This document shows positions 44,901 to 56,155 of a DNA stretch of 64,000 nucleotides, one piece after another. This stretch comes from Eutreptiella sp. 'Long Island Sound 2002' (taxonomy: Eukaryota; Euglenozoa; Euglenophyceae; Eutreptiales; Eutreptiaceae), in contig OZ038391.1 of assembly GCA_964036045.1 (NCBI GenBank), forward strand, positions 42,171,621 to 42,235,620, read 5' to 3'. Every line of letters begins with the position of its first letter. The stretch's first letter is position 1. The notes under the pieces were generated by a model that saw nothing but the letters and a program-made list of their open reading frames with translations, searched no databases and was not told where the DNA came from. A program made the position numbers and the translations under genes.

Positions 44901-47900
44901 AAAAATGACTTTTCTCAAAAATGATCCTAGACCATGTGTGATGCTAAAGCAAGTGTTTTTGGACCGTTTTGAGCTTGTGGTGGCCCATTTTGGTCCTCCG
45001 AAAATCCCAAAATGCCTTGAAGATGCGCTGTTTTGGGACCAAAAATGGGTCGAAAATGGGTCAAAAACGCATTTTTCCAAAACTCATCCTAGACCATTTG
45101 GGGTGCACAAACGGGTGAAATGAGCCCATTTTGAGGCCATTTTGGGGCATTTTGGCCCCTCACAAGTCCACAAAAGCCTTGAAAGTGGGCCTTGTGGTGA
45201 AGGGGATCACTTGCAAGCTAATTCCACTTTGTCAACGGCCTTCAATGTGTGACTCATTGGTGTCCCTCACCATTCATATGTAATGTTCCTTCCCCCACCA
45301 GCTCGGTCCCAATATTCAGTCTTGATTAGCCCTAGGGTTAGGGTCACCGAGCTGGTGGAACCAGTCTTGGTTTTATAACCCTTTTTAGGGTCTAGGGTGG
45401 ACCTACGAGGTTTAGCAGCAGCAAGCAGCAAGCAGCAGCAAGCAGCAGCAAGCAGCACGCGCGAAATGGGGAAAAATCAGAACTCCGTCGTGGTGCTTCG
45501 GATTCGGCTGAAATTTTGGTGGATGATACCTATGGGTGTGAGGGACAACCACACAAAGTATGAGCCAGAAACTCAACGGTGGCGGCCGGGAACGGGTGTC
45601 GCAAGTGGCGGACCTCAGTTTCAAAAACTGCAGTTTAGGGCCAAAAACAGCCATTTTTTGGGCCAAAACAGCCCTAGAACCCATTCAAAACGGCCAAACA
45701 AAGGGAAAGTGTGGGTACACTCCATGTGCGGCTTGACTTTCTTGTGTCAACGAGCCCTTTGCGGCCCTCTAACTCCACCATATGTCCCGGAAACGGCCCA
45801 AAAAGGCCCCCAGAAGCCCCAAATTTTGTGCAGATTGGCTGGCGACAGCCACAAACCAAGAGCAGGCCATATCTTTGGCTACATGGCTGAAAACGCGATT
45901 CCGAGGGCACCTAGTCCACCCGCAACCCCCCACTTTTTGTGGTTTCCACGCCTCAGAATTGCCCAAATGGACGCCTAGACCCCCGTACCCAGGCCCACTA
46001 GGCTGCGGCAAGCTGCAAGCTCAAGCCCAAACAGGTGGGTGCCCAAATGGGTCAATATGGTCCAATGGGGCAGAAAAATGACTTTTCTCAAAAATGATCC
46101 TAGACCATGTGTGATGCTAAAGCAAGTGTTTTTGGACCGTTTTGAGCTTGTGGTGGCCCATTTTGGTCCTCCGAAAATCCCAAAATGCCTTGAAGATGCG
46201 CTGTTTTGGGACCAAAAATGGGTCGAAAATGGGTCAAAAACGCATTTTTCCAAAACTCATCCTAGACCATTTGGGGTGCACAAACGGGTGAAATGAGCCC
46301 ATTTTGAGGCCATTTTGGGGCATTTTGGCCCCTCACAAGTCCACAAAAGCCTTGAAAGTGGGCCTTGTGGTGAAGGGGATCACTTGCAAGCTAATTCCAC
46401 TTTGTCAACGGCCTTCAATGTGTGACTCATTGGTGTCCCTCACCATTCATATGTAATGTTCCTTCCCCCACCAGCTCGGTCCCAATATTCAGTCTTGATT
46501 AGCCCTAGGGTTAGGGTCACCGAGCTGGTGGAACCAGTCTTGGTTTTATAACCCTTTTTAGGGTCTAGGGTGGACCTACGAGGTTTAGCAGCAGCAGCAG
46601 CAAGCAGCAAGCAGCAAGCAGCAGCAAGCAGCACGCGCGAAATGGGGAAAAATCAGAACTCCGTCGTGGTGCTTCGGATTCGGCTGAAATTTTGGTGGAT
46701 GATACCTATGGGTGTGAGGGACAACCACACAAAGTATGAGCCAGAAACTCAACGGTGGCGGCCGGGAACGGGTGTCGCAAGTGGCGGACCTCAGTTTCAA
46801 AAACTGCAGTTTAGGGCCAAAAACAGCCATTTTTTGGGCCAAAACAGCCCTAGAACCCATTCAAAACGGCCAAACAAAGGGAAAGTGTGGGTACACTCCA
46901 TGTGCGGCTTGACTTTCTTGTGTCAACGAGCCCTTTGCGGCCCTCTAACTCCACCATATGTCCCGGAAACGGCCCAAAAAGGCCCCCAGAAGCCCCAAAT
47001 TTTGTGCACATTGGCTGGCGACAGCCACAAACCAAGAGCAGGCCATATCTTTGGCTACATGGCTGAAAACGCGATTCCGAGGGCACCTAGTCCACCCGCA
47101 ACCCCCCACTTTTTGTGGTTTCCACGCCTCAGAATTGCCCAAATGGACGCCTAGACCCCCGTACCCAGGCCCACTAGGCTGCGGCAAGCTGCAAGCTCAA
47201 GCCCAAACAGGTGGGTGCCCAAATGGGTCAATATGGTCCAATGGGGCAGAAAAATGACTTTTCTCAAAAATGATCCTAGACCATGTGTGATGCTAAAGCA
47301 AGTGTTTTTGGACCGTTTTGAGCTTGTGGTGGCCCATTTTGGTCCTCCGAAAATCCCAAAATGCCTTGAAGATGCGCTGTTTTGGGACCAAAAATGGGTC
47401 GAAAATGGGTCAAAAACGCATTTTTCCAAAACTCATCCTAGACCATTTGGGGTGCACAAACGGGTGAAATGAGCCCATTTTGAGGCCATTTTGGGGCATT
47501 TTGGCCCCTCACAAGTCCACAAAAGCCTTGAAAGTGGGCCTTGTGGTGAAGGGGATCACTTGCAAGCTAATTCCACTTTGTCAACGGCCTTCAATGTGTG
47601 ACTCATTGGTGTCCCTCACCATTCATATGTAATGTTCCTTCCCCCACCAGCTCGGTCCCAATATTCAGTCTTGATTAGCCCTAGGGTTAGGGTCACCGAG
47701 CTGGTGGAACCAGTCTTGGTTTTATAACCCTTTTTAGGGTCTAGGGTGGACCTACGAGGTTTAGCAGCAGCAGCAGCAAGCAGCAAGCAGCAGCAAGCAG
47801 CACGCGCGAAATGGGGAAAAATCAGAACTCCGTCGTGGTGCTTCGGATTCGGCTGAAATTTTGGTGGATGATACCTATGGGTGTGAGGGACAACCACACA

Positions 47901-50900
47901 AAGTATGAGCCAGAAACTCAACGGTGGCGGCCGGGAACGGGTGTCGCAAGTGGCGGACCTCAGTTTCAAAAACTGCAGTTTAGGGCCAAAAACAGCCATT
48001 TTTTGGGCCAAAACAGCCCTAGAACCCATTCAAAACGGCCAAACAAAGGGAAAGTGTGGGTACACTCCATGTGCGGCTTGACTTTCTTGTGTCAACGAGC
48101 CCTTTGCGGCCCTCTAACTCCACCATATGTCCCGGAAACGGCCCAAAAAGGCCCCCAGAAGCCCCAAATTTTGTGCAGATTGGCTGGCGACAGCCACAAA
48201 CCAAGAGCAGGCCATATCTTTGGCTACATGGCTGAAAACGCGATTCCGAGGGCACCTAGTCCACCCGCAACCCCCCACTTTTTGTGGTTTCCACGCCTCA
48301 GAATTGCCCAAATGGACGCCTAGACCCCCGTACCCAGGCCCACTAGGCTGCGGCAAGCTGCAAGCTCAAGCCCAAACAGGTGGGTGCCCAAATGGGTCAA
48401 TATGGTCCAATGGGGCAGAAAAATGACTTTTCTCAAAAATGATCCTAGACCATGTGTGATGCTAAAGCAAGTGTTTTTGGACCGTTTTGAGCTTGTGGTG
48501 GCCCATTTTGGTCCTCCGAAAATCCCAAAATGCCTTGAAGATGCGCTGTTTTGGGACCAAAAATGGGTCGAAAATGGGTCAAAAACGCATTTTTCCAAAA
48601 CTCATCCTAGACCATTTGGGGTGCACAAACGGGTGAAATGAGCCCATTTTGAGGCCATTTTGGGGCATTTTGGCCCCTCACAAGTCCACAAAAGCCTTGA
48701 AAGTGGGCCTTGTGGTGAAGGGGATCACTTGCAAGCTAATTCCACTTTGTCAACGGCCTTCAATGTGTGACTCATTGGTGTCCCTCACCATTCATATGTA
48801 ATGTTCCTTCCCCCACCAGCTCGGTCCCAATATTCAGTCTTGATTAGCCCTAGGGTTAGGGTCACCGAGCTGGTGGAACCAGTCTTGGTTTTATAACCCT
48901 TTTTAGGGTCTAGGGTGGACCTACGAGGTTTAGCAGCAGCAGCAGCAAGCAGCAAGCAGCAGCAAGCAGCACGCGCGAAATGGGGAAAAATCAGAACTCC
49001 GTCGTGGTGCTTCGGATTCGGCTGAAATTTTGGTGGATGATACCTATGGGTGTGAGGGACAACCACACAAAGTATGAGCCAGAAACTCAACGGTGGCGGC
49101 CGGGAACGGGTGTCGCAAGTGGCGGACCTCAGTTTCAAAAACTGCAGTTTAGGGCCAAAAACAGCCATTTTTTGGGCCAAAACAGCCCTAGAACCCATTC
49201 AAAACGGCCAAACAAAGGGAAAGTGTGGGTACACTCCATGTGCGGCTTGACTTTCTTGTGTCAACGAGCCCTTTGCGGCCCTCTAACTCCACCATATGTC
49301 CCGGAAACGGCCCAAAAAGGCCCCCAGAAGCCCCAAATTTTGTGCAGATTGGCTGGCGACAGCCACAAACCAAGAGCAGGCCATATCTTTGGCTACATGG
49401 CTGAAAACGCGATTCCGAGGGCACCTAGTCCACCCGCAACCCCCCACTTTTTGTGGTTTCCACGCCTCAGAATTGCCCAAATGGACGCCTAGACCCCCGT
49501 ACCCAGGCCCACTAGGCTGCGGCAAGCTGCAAGCTCAAGCCCAAACAGGTGGGTGCCCAAATGGGTCAATATGGTCCAATGGGGCAGAAAAATGACTTTT
49601 CTCAAAAATGATCCTAGACCATGTGTGATGCTAAAGCAAGTGTTTTTGGACCGTTTTGAGCTTGTGGTGGCCCATTTTGGTCCTCCGAAAATCCCAAAAT
49701 GCCTTGAAGATGCGCTGTTTTGGGACCAAAAATGGGTCGAAAATGGGTCAAAAACGCATTTTTCCAAAACTCATCCTAGACCATTTGGGGTGCACAAACG
49801 GGTGAAATGAGCCCATTTTGAGGCCATTTTGGGGCATTTTGGCCCCTCACAAGTCCACAAAAGCCTTGAAAGTGGGCCTTGTGGTGAAGGGGATCACTTG
49901 CAAGCTAATTCCACTTTGTCAACGGCCTTCAATGTGTGACTCATTGGTGTCCCTCACCATTCATATGTAATGTTCCTTCCCCCACCAGCTCGGTCCCAAT
50001 ATTCAGTCTTGATTAGCCCTAGGGTTAGGGTCACCGAGCTGGTGGAACCAGTCTTGGTTTTATAACCCTTTTTAGGGTCTAGGGTGGACCTACGAGGTTT
50101 AGCAGCAGCAGCAGCAAGCAGCAAGCAGCAGCAAGCAGCACGCGCGAAATGGGGAAAAATCAGAACTCCGTCGTGGTGCTTCGGATTCGGCTGAAATTTT
50201 GGTGGATGATACCTATGGGTGTGAGGGACAACCACACAAAGTATGAGCCAGAAACTCAACGGTGGCGGCCGGGAACGGGTGTCGCAAGTGGCGGACCTCA
50301 GTTTCAAAAACTGCAGTTTAGGGCCAAAAACAGCCATTTTTTGGGCCAAAACAGCCCTAGAACCCATTCAAAACGGCCAAACAAAGGGAAAGTGTGGGTA
50401 CACTCCATGTGCGGCTTGACTTTCTTGTGTCAACGAGCCCTTTGCGGCCCTCTAACTCCACCATATGTCCCGGAAACGGCCCAAAAAGGCCCCCAGAAGC
50501 CCCAAATTTTGTGCAGATTGGCTGGCGACAGCCACAAACCAAGAGCAGGCCATATCTTTGGCTACATGGCTGAAAACGCGATTCCGAGGGCACCTAGTCC
50601 ACCCGCAACCCCCCACTTTTTGTGGTTTCCACGCCTCAGAATTGCCCAAATGGACGCCTAGACCCCCGTACCCAGGCCCACTAGGCTGCGGCAAGCTGCA
50701 AGCTCAAGCCCAAACAGGTGGGTGCCCAAATGGGTCAATATGGTCCAATGGGGCAGAAAAATGACTTTTCTCAAAAATGATCCTAGACCATGTGTGATGC
50801 TAAAGCAAGTGTTTTTGGACCGTTTTGAGCTTGTGGTGGCCCATTTTGGTCCTCCGAAAATCCCAAAATGCCTTGAAGATGCGCTGTTTTGGGACCAAAA

Positions 50901-51187
50901 ATGGGTCGAAAATGGGTCAAAAACGCATTTTTCCAAAAACTCATCCTAGACCATTTGGGGTGCACAAACGGGTGAAATGAGCCCATTTTGAGGCCATTTT
51001 GGGGCATTTTGGCCCCTCACAAGTCCACAAAAGCCTTGAAAGTGGGCCTTGTGGTGAAGGGGATCACTTGCAAGCTAATTCCACTTTGTCAACGGCCTTC
51101 AATGTGTGACTCATTGGTGTCCCTCACCATTCATATGTAATGTTCCTTCCCCCACCAGCTCGGTCCCAATATTCAGTCTTGATTAGG
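35922..51187 (+). repeat. Macrosatellite: 13 tandem units of about 1.17 kb
   Basis: Unit starts (GGTCACCGAGCTGGTGGAAC) fall at 35931, 37113, 38298, 39483, 40660, 41828, 42997, 44173, 45342, 46515, 47691, 48860 and 50029. Units are 1168-1185 bp. Nearly all the length change comes from a block of CAG and CAAG triplets/quadruplets about 80 bp into each unit. The first unit is the most diverged. Units 2-3 share variants (for example CATGATACC and CCTTGAAACGG) that differ from units 4-13. Every unit has several frames of 80-190 codons on both strands. None resembles a protein family, and their presence on both strands of the same DNA argues against coding. Confidence 0.97.
37066..37129. repeat. 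Hairpin at macrosatellite unit junction (example of 12)
   Basis: CCACCAGCTCGGT (37066-37078) pairs perfectly with ACCGAGCTGGTGG (37117-37129) around a 38-nt loop containing CCCTAGGGTTAGGG. The same structure lies at each internal junction. The array itself begins with a right arm (35935-35947) and ends with a left arm (51152-51164), so both array edges fall in the loop. Confidence 0.85.
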
Positions 51188-54119
51188 TTTAGGGCTAGGG
51201 TTGCTGTTAGGGCCTGCAGCCCTCCTGTAGCCCTCCTTCAGGTCAAAATTTTTTTCTTGTTGTTTTAACACAAATATGAATTCTCTACAAAATTTTGAGC
51301 ATTTTGAGTACAAACACATAGTATGAAAAAAAAAATTGGTGCCTTCGGCGCTGGACAGTTTTCTCTAGGGACACTTGTTGGTGGCCGACCCGTCACCACT
51401 ATCTTTCAAAACCTGGGGGGGGGCTGGGGGGTGTCGCATACAAGGACCGGGCCCGGCCGCCCCCCCGGGGAGCAGGCTGGGCGTCAGGGGCTGGTGTCTG
51501 TGAACTGCCAGAGTTTTCGGAGGGGGGCAGCGTGTGGATGGGGGGGGGGGGCGGAAAAAGTTCCGCGGGGCACATCACTGAAAGAGTGGGGGTACGTTGG
51601 CCCAATGTGCGGAGTTGAAGACGGACTCTGTGGCACGGGCCGACAAGAGGGCGGAGGCGATCAGGGCAACAACTTGATATTGGTAGGCGGCAACGTCTTT
51701 GGGGCAGGCGGTTATGCAGAGGCTGTGCGGATTGGCAAGTCCGGCTGCGGTTCGGAGGTCTCGGTGGACGGCAGATGACTGCCATTCGGAAACTCGCGGC
51801 GGGCGCGGCCGTGCAGGCAGACACCAGAGGGTCGGCGGCAGAAGACATGGGAACCGTGCACACTTGTATGAGGAGGCGCGAGCAGTGGGGGCACGGATTT
51901 GTTTCTCGGTCACAACGATGGCGTTGTGGTGATACCCTGCCCTCGACTGTGGGCCGCACTGCCACTTGTACTGCTGGCGACGGAAGCGCCCGGGACGACA
52001 GGAAAGTGGGCGGAACTGATCCGGCGTGGGATGAGGTCGTGTGGCCAGACCTCATGTGGGGGGCCTCGTGTGTCACCGCTGGCGGATGTTGTCCCGAGAC
52101 GTCCGGCGGTGGGTGGGGGCCGGGGGTCCCCATCTTCGTGTATTTGTCGGAGGTTCTTCGTTTTACTCGATGCCCCACATGCACCACTCGATGCACCACT
52201 CAAGCCCCCGTTTAGGGGGTTGGGGGGGGGGTCCGGAACCCAAAAGTTTGTGAACCCCAAATCCCCTTTTCTTTTTGTAAATTTCATGTTTTCCCAATAC
52301 AAAATCTGGGTCCAAAGGGGGCGGGTCCAGGGGGAGGGGCTCCTCCAACGGTTGTCAGCCATTCTACTACACCCTTGCCCCCGTTGATCGGAGGCTGGGG
52401 ATTCACGCACACGGCGAACTCAAAATGGCCTCACTGGCGGTTCGTTTTCAAGGAAGACGCCATGGCTCCCCGGCAGTCGTGGTGGGGGTCTCGTGCTTCG
52501 GGCAAAAGTGGCGGCCCGCGAAGACACCCATAAGCTCGTCCTTACATGAAACCTGACGCGGCGGACCCAGCGCTTGTCCCGTTGAGTACGTTCGTTTGGC
52601 CAGCGAAAGATGTCTCTGTACCTGCGAGACCCGCCAAATGTGCGTCTGCCAATTTCCCCAACCTCGAAATCGGGTGTTTGCATGGGCACGGGATGAGGCT
52701 GGATCAGGCTGATCAGACGTCGAAGGAACACGTTGGAGGGGGGCTTGGGTCGGCTCAAACCGATCGTAGTGGAGGGGGGCAATGGGCACTCGGGTTCGGT
52801 CTGCTGCATTTACAGGGGGGCGTCCGGGTTGTGGGATTATAATTAACTGTGAACTCATCTGCCGAACCTGCACTCCTGATGACGGTGGCATCCAATTGTG
52901 TGAAAATGGCTTTGAACATTGGGAACAGCGTTTGAAGCCACTTTCCCACTGCGATCCAGTTGGCCCATCACAGCCCTTGGCGCGGGTCGGTTGGCTGTGG
53001 GCCCGGGGGGCAGCCGCGGCTGGTCCGTGACTGCGACCCCCCCCCTCGCTTGCGATGCGGTGGTCAAAGGCGGGCAGTCAGAGCCGCGTGCAAACAAAAC
53101 GGCCGCATCTTTGGAACTCATTTGTCGAACGGCATAATTGCGCGATCCAATTCATACGCACCACATCGCTGGGGGGGGGGGGGGGCTCACATCGCCCGTG
53201 GTAACATACGCCAGCGACACCAGGGGTTTTGCAACGGTCCACCAGGGCCCCCCATGCGTTCTGTCCGGACCCGGGGCCTGCACAGCCACTGTAAAGCCAC
53301 TGGAGTTTCCACAAACCCGGCAAAGAGCGCAGAGTTGGAGGAATGGAGGTGAAGGCAATGCGGGGCCAAGGGTATCACAGCGATAGCAACGGTTTTGAGC
53401 CCCCCCCCCCCCCGAGTGCAGTACGTGGCTTGTTTCGAGGCGGGGGAGATCCGACACGCTGAGTCGCAAGTGCTGCAAATCGGGGCGTCCCGGTGCTCTC
53501 AAAAGGTCTTTCAGCCGCACACAGCACGCGGATACCTCTTGCGAGGGTGCCCAATGGAGAGGGTATTCTGGTCTGTCCTTTCAGGGCTGCCCTGAATACG
53601 TGACACGCACCGCTCATTGGCAGGGGGACAACATGCCTCCTGGGCACACATTCGTGCGGCACCATTCCGGGCTACAATCGGGGTAACAGAATAAACTGGA
53701 CTTTCCGCGTTCCTCTTGCCATCAAGAGCCACCAGAAATGAATGAAGGGGGAGTGGGTGCACGGCGCACGCACGCCCTGCTCGCAACAGCAACCGTAACG
53801 ACGACGTACTGCCACCGAAAACCTTACTAAGAATTGCGAACTTTTCGCACAAATTCGCAAATTGGAGCTTCATGAGCCACCCATGCAATCTCTGTCTGTA
53901 TGGCATCGGCACGGCTTCCTCTGTCACTTCGGCGGGGCAGGCTGGGGTCTTGGCCTTGTTACATCTTCATTCAATGAAGTCCAGCATAAGCCACCGCTCC
54001 ATCAGAGGTGCCGCTGGTGCCGCCGCCGCTGCTGCTGGCAGGCTGGCCGTCTGGCTGGCTGCTGGTGGTGCTGGGGGGTTTGGTGGTGCGGCTGCCACGC
54101 TCTGCCACACGCGTCTCGC
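51188..54119. other. G-rich intergenic region, no gene recognised
   Basis: Just after the array, 51186-51215 has degenerate TTTAGGG/TTAGGG words. A repeat shared with 58.0 kb lies at 51340-51475. Long G or C tracts occur at 51541, 53164 and 53401. Open frames on both strands (for example minus 51399-52199) are long only because the sequence is GC-rich; none shows a known motif. Confidence 0.45.
51340..51475. repeat. Dispersed poly-G element, copy 1
   Basis: It holds CTTTCAAAACCTGGGGGG, then CTGGGGGG, TCGCATACAAGGACCGGGCC and CGGCCGCCCCCCCGGGG. The same order recurs at 58020-58180. Confidence 0.8.
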
Positions 54120-56123
54120 CTACTGCTCCAGGGCCGAGGTCTGCGTTGGTGCCCACTGTATTCGAGTGGCGCGCAGGAGCAGAACTCGGGGCTGCTGCCC
54201 GACGGCGGGTGACCCCCGCACGACGACAATGTCCCCTTTCCGCAGGGCCCGGCAGACCTCAAAACCATCCGGAAAATCCTCCCGTTGTGCCAGCACTTTC
54301 AGTTGCAGCGGCGCTGTGTGAGCGGCCCGAGGGGGGGTCTCCGCGGTGATGGGGCGGGGGTGGGGGCCGCGGCTCCGGCCCGGGTCGGAGCCGCCACGGC
54401 ACGAGTTTGGGGCGTCGTTGGCATCGGGGCCAGAGGCGGGGAGGGGGTCAGCGGGGGGCTCTGTGTCTGCGCGGACGGGCTCCAGTGCGGTCAACTTGAT
54501 GAACGTCAGGCCGCGCCCCGCGTGCTTTAGGTCCTTGATGCGACCCTCGACCATCTCCTCCGTGACGCCGGCAGCCCCATCGACACCGGCCGCGGGCGGG
54601 AGCGTGCCGCGCACGTCCCGGTGACAATCCGGATTCGGAGGGTTGTGGGACCTGCAGTCGCCACTCGCTCGCGGGGCGCAGGTCGCATGAGGACCAGACT
54701 CCAAGCCGCCCTCTGTGGGGGCCACCCAATGCCCATACTTTGCCACAAACTGCGCCGGACTCACTGCGAGGGGCTGCGCTGGGCCTTTGCCGACTGCCCA
54801 TTGCTGCCGCAGAGCGTCCCTCGCCGTCGGTACCGTCGTGAGTCTCTGCGAGTGCGGCACCATTTGGCACACGTGCAAAAAGCCCCGGCGGGAGGCGTAC
54901 CGGCCCTGTACCGCGCGGTCGGTGCTGCTGCCCAGGACCTCGGAGCTCCGCACGACCCAAGGCAGCGACGCATCGCGGCACGGGTGGCGGCGCTGCAGCG
55001 TGAGCACCAGGTACAACCCGCCGGGACGCAGTACTCGAGCGACCTGAGGGGCACGAAGGGGAATGTGGACCGTAACACTACGCGGCTACATCCGTAAATT
55101 GGGTCCATTTGGAGCGTGTGGTCGTGGGGGGATCCTCGGCTTAGCGGTAACGGGTTTGGGCTGCTCATTCTGCAGGGCGTGTGCCGTGGGGTCTCAGACT
55201 ATTTGTGGAACTGATGGAGTGTTGTGGGTGATACAGCGGCGCCGCAGGTCACTGCCACACCAGAGCAAAAGATATGCATCGCGATGGGCTCAGCCCAGGC
55301 ACAGGGTTTTGCAGCGAAGGGGTGCCGCCACCGACCCACGCTTTACAGCGCCCCCCACTTCTGTGCTTCCCCCAATCGTCCTCGCTCCCCGATGTCACGA
55401 ATGGTGTCTCAAAATCATGAACAGGTTTGGCATTTACTGACGAGACGGAATACCAAATTCGGCCCAGCGAGCCTTTTCGGAACTTCCAAAGTCGCCGTTG
55501 CTGAATGATCTGTAAGTACCTCAACGACACATGTTCTTTGCAAAAGGCAATATCGCGTTGTCGGATGCTTTGTCCTCCCTCTTTTTGGCGGGGTAACTGA
55601 CAAGCCTTGATGGAACACGCACAGAGTGGCAAGAAGTGTTGCAATGAATCAGAGTGCACAGAAAAGGATCAATGCACGCTCGCAGCCGAGGATCCTCCAC
55701 AAGTTCATTGAAAAAGGTTCCATTTTGCTTTGCCTTTGTGCCACATTTTCCGGGTGAGGTTGAGTCAGGGGGCTGATTGTGGGTTTGTTGGTCAGCCTTT
55801 ATCAAGAGGTGTGCGCCGTGCTTGCGCAGGTTGCTGATAACATGGAGACCGTCTACTACTCTCCTTAAAATCCAGGAAGCCTGCGGACCAAGACAGAGAC
55901 CTCCTACTGGCCACAAAACCGAGCGGGTAAGTGATAGAGGTGACTACAGGTCCCCAGTATGGACCCTGGTCGTTTCTCCATAATGCCCTACTTTTGGCAC
56001 ACACGTGCACTGCATACGCCGCCAGCCCCCCCCCCCCCCGAAATGTTGTGAGGGGCAGAATCCCGGGGGGGCGACTACAACCGGTCCTGATGCGACCCAC
56101 CCCCCAGCTATCTGTCAAAACTC

Positions 56124-56155
<32 letters not shown>

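Noticed and set aside
35986-50949. Repeated open frames of 80-194 codons in each macrosatellite unit
   Set aside because: They occur on both strands of the same DNA, change phase with the CAG/CAAG block, match no family and lack start context. They are by-products of a repeat with few stops.
35922-51187. CRISPR array or rDNA repeat
   Set aside because: Units are 1.17 kb with no short repeat-spacer pattern, and no rRNA-like sequence is recognised.
51180-51220. A true telomere or chromosome end after the macrosatellite
   Set aside because: The TTTAGGG-like words are few and degenerate, and the sequence continues into unrelated DNA and genes.
51399-52199. A 266-codon minus-strand gene after the macrosatellite
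   Set aside because: The frame is Pro/Arg/Ser/His-rich, overlaps similar-length frames on both strands and includes the dispersed poly-G element; no domain is visible.
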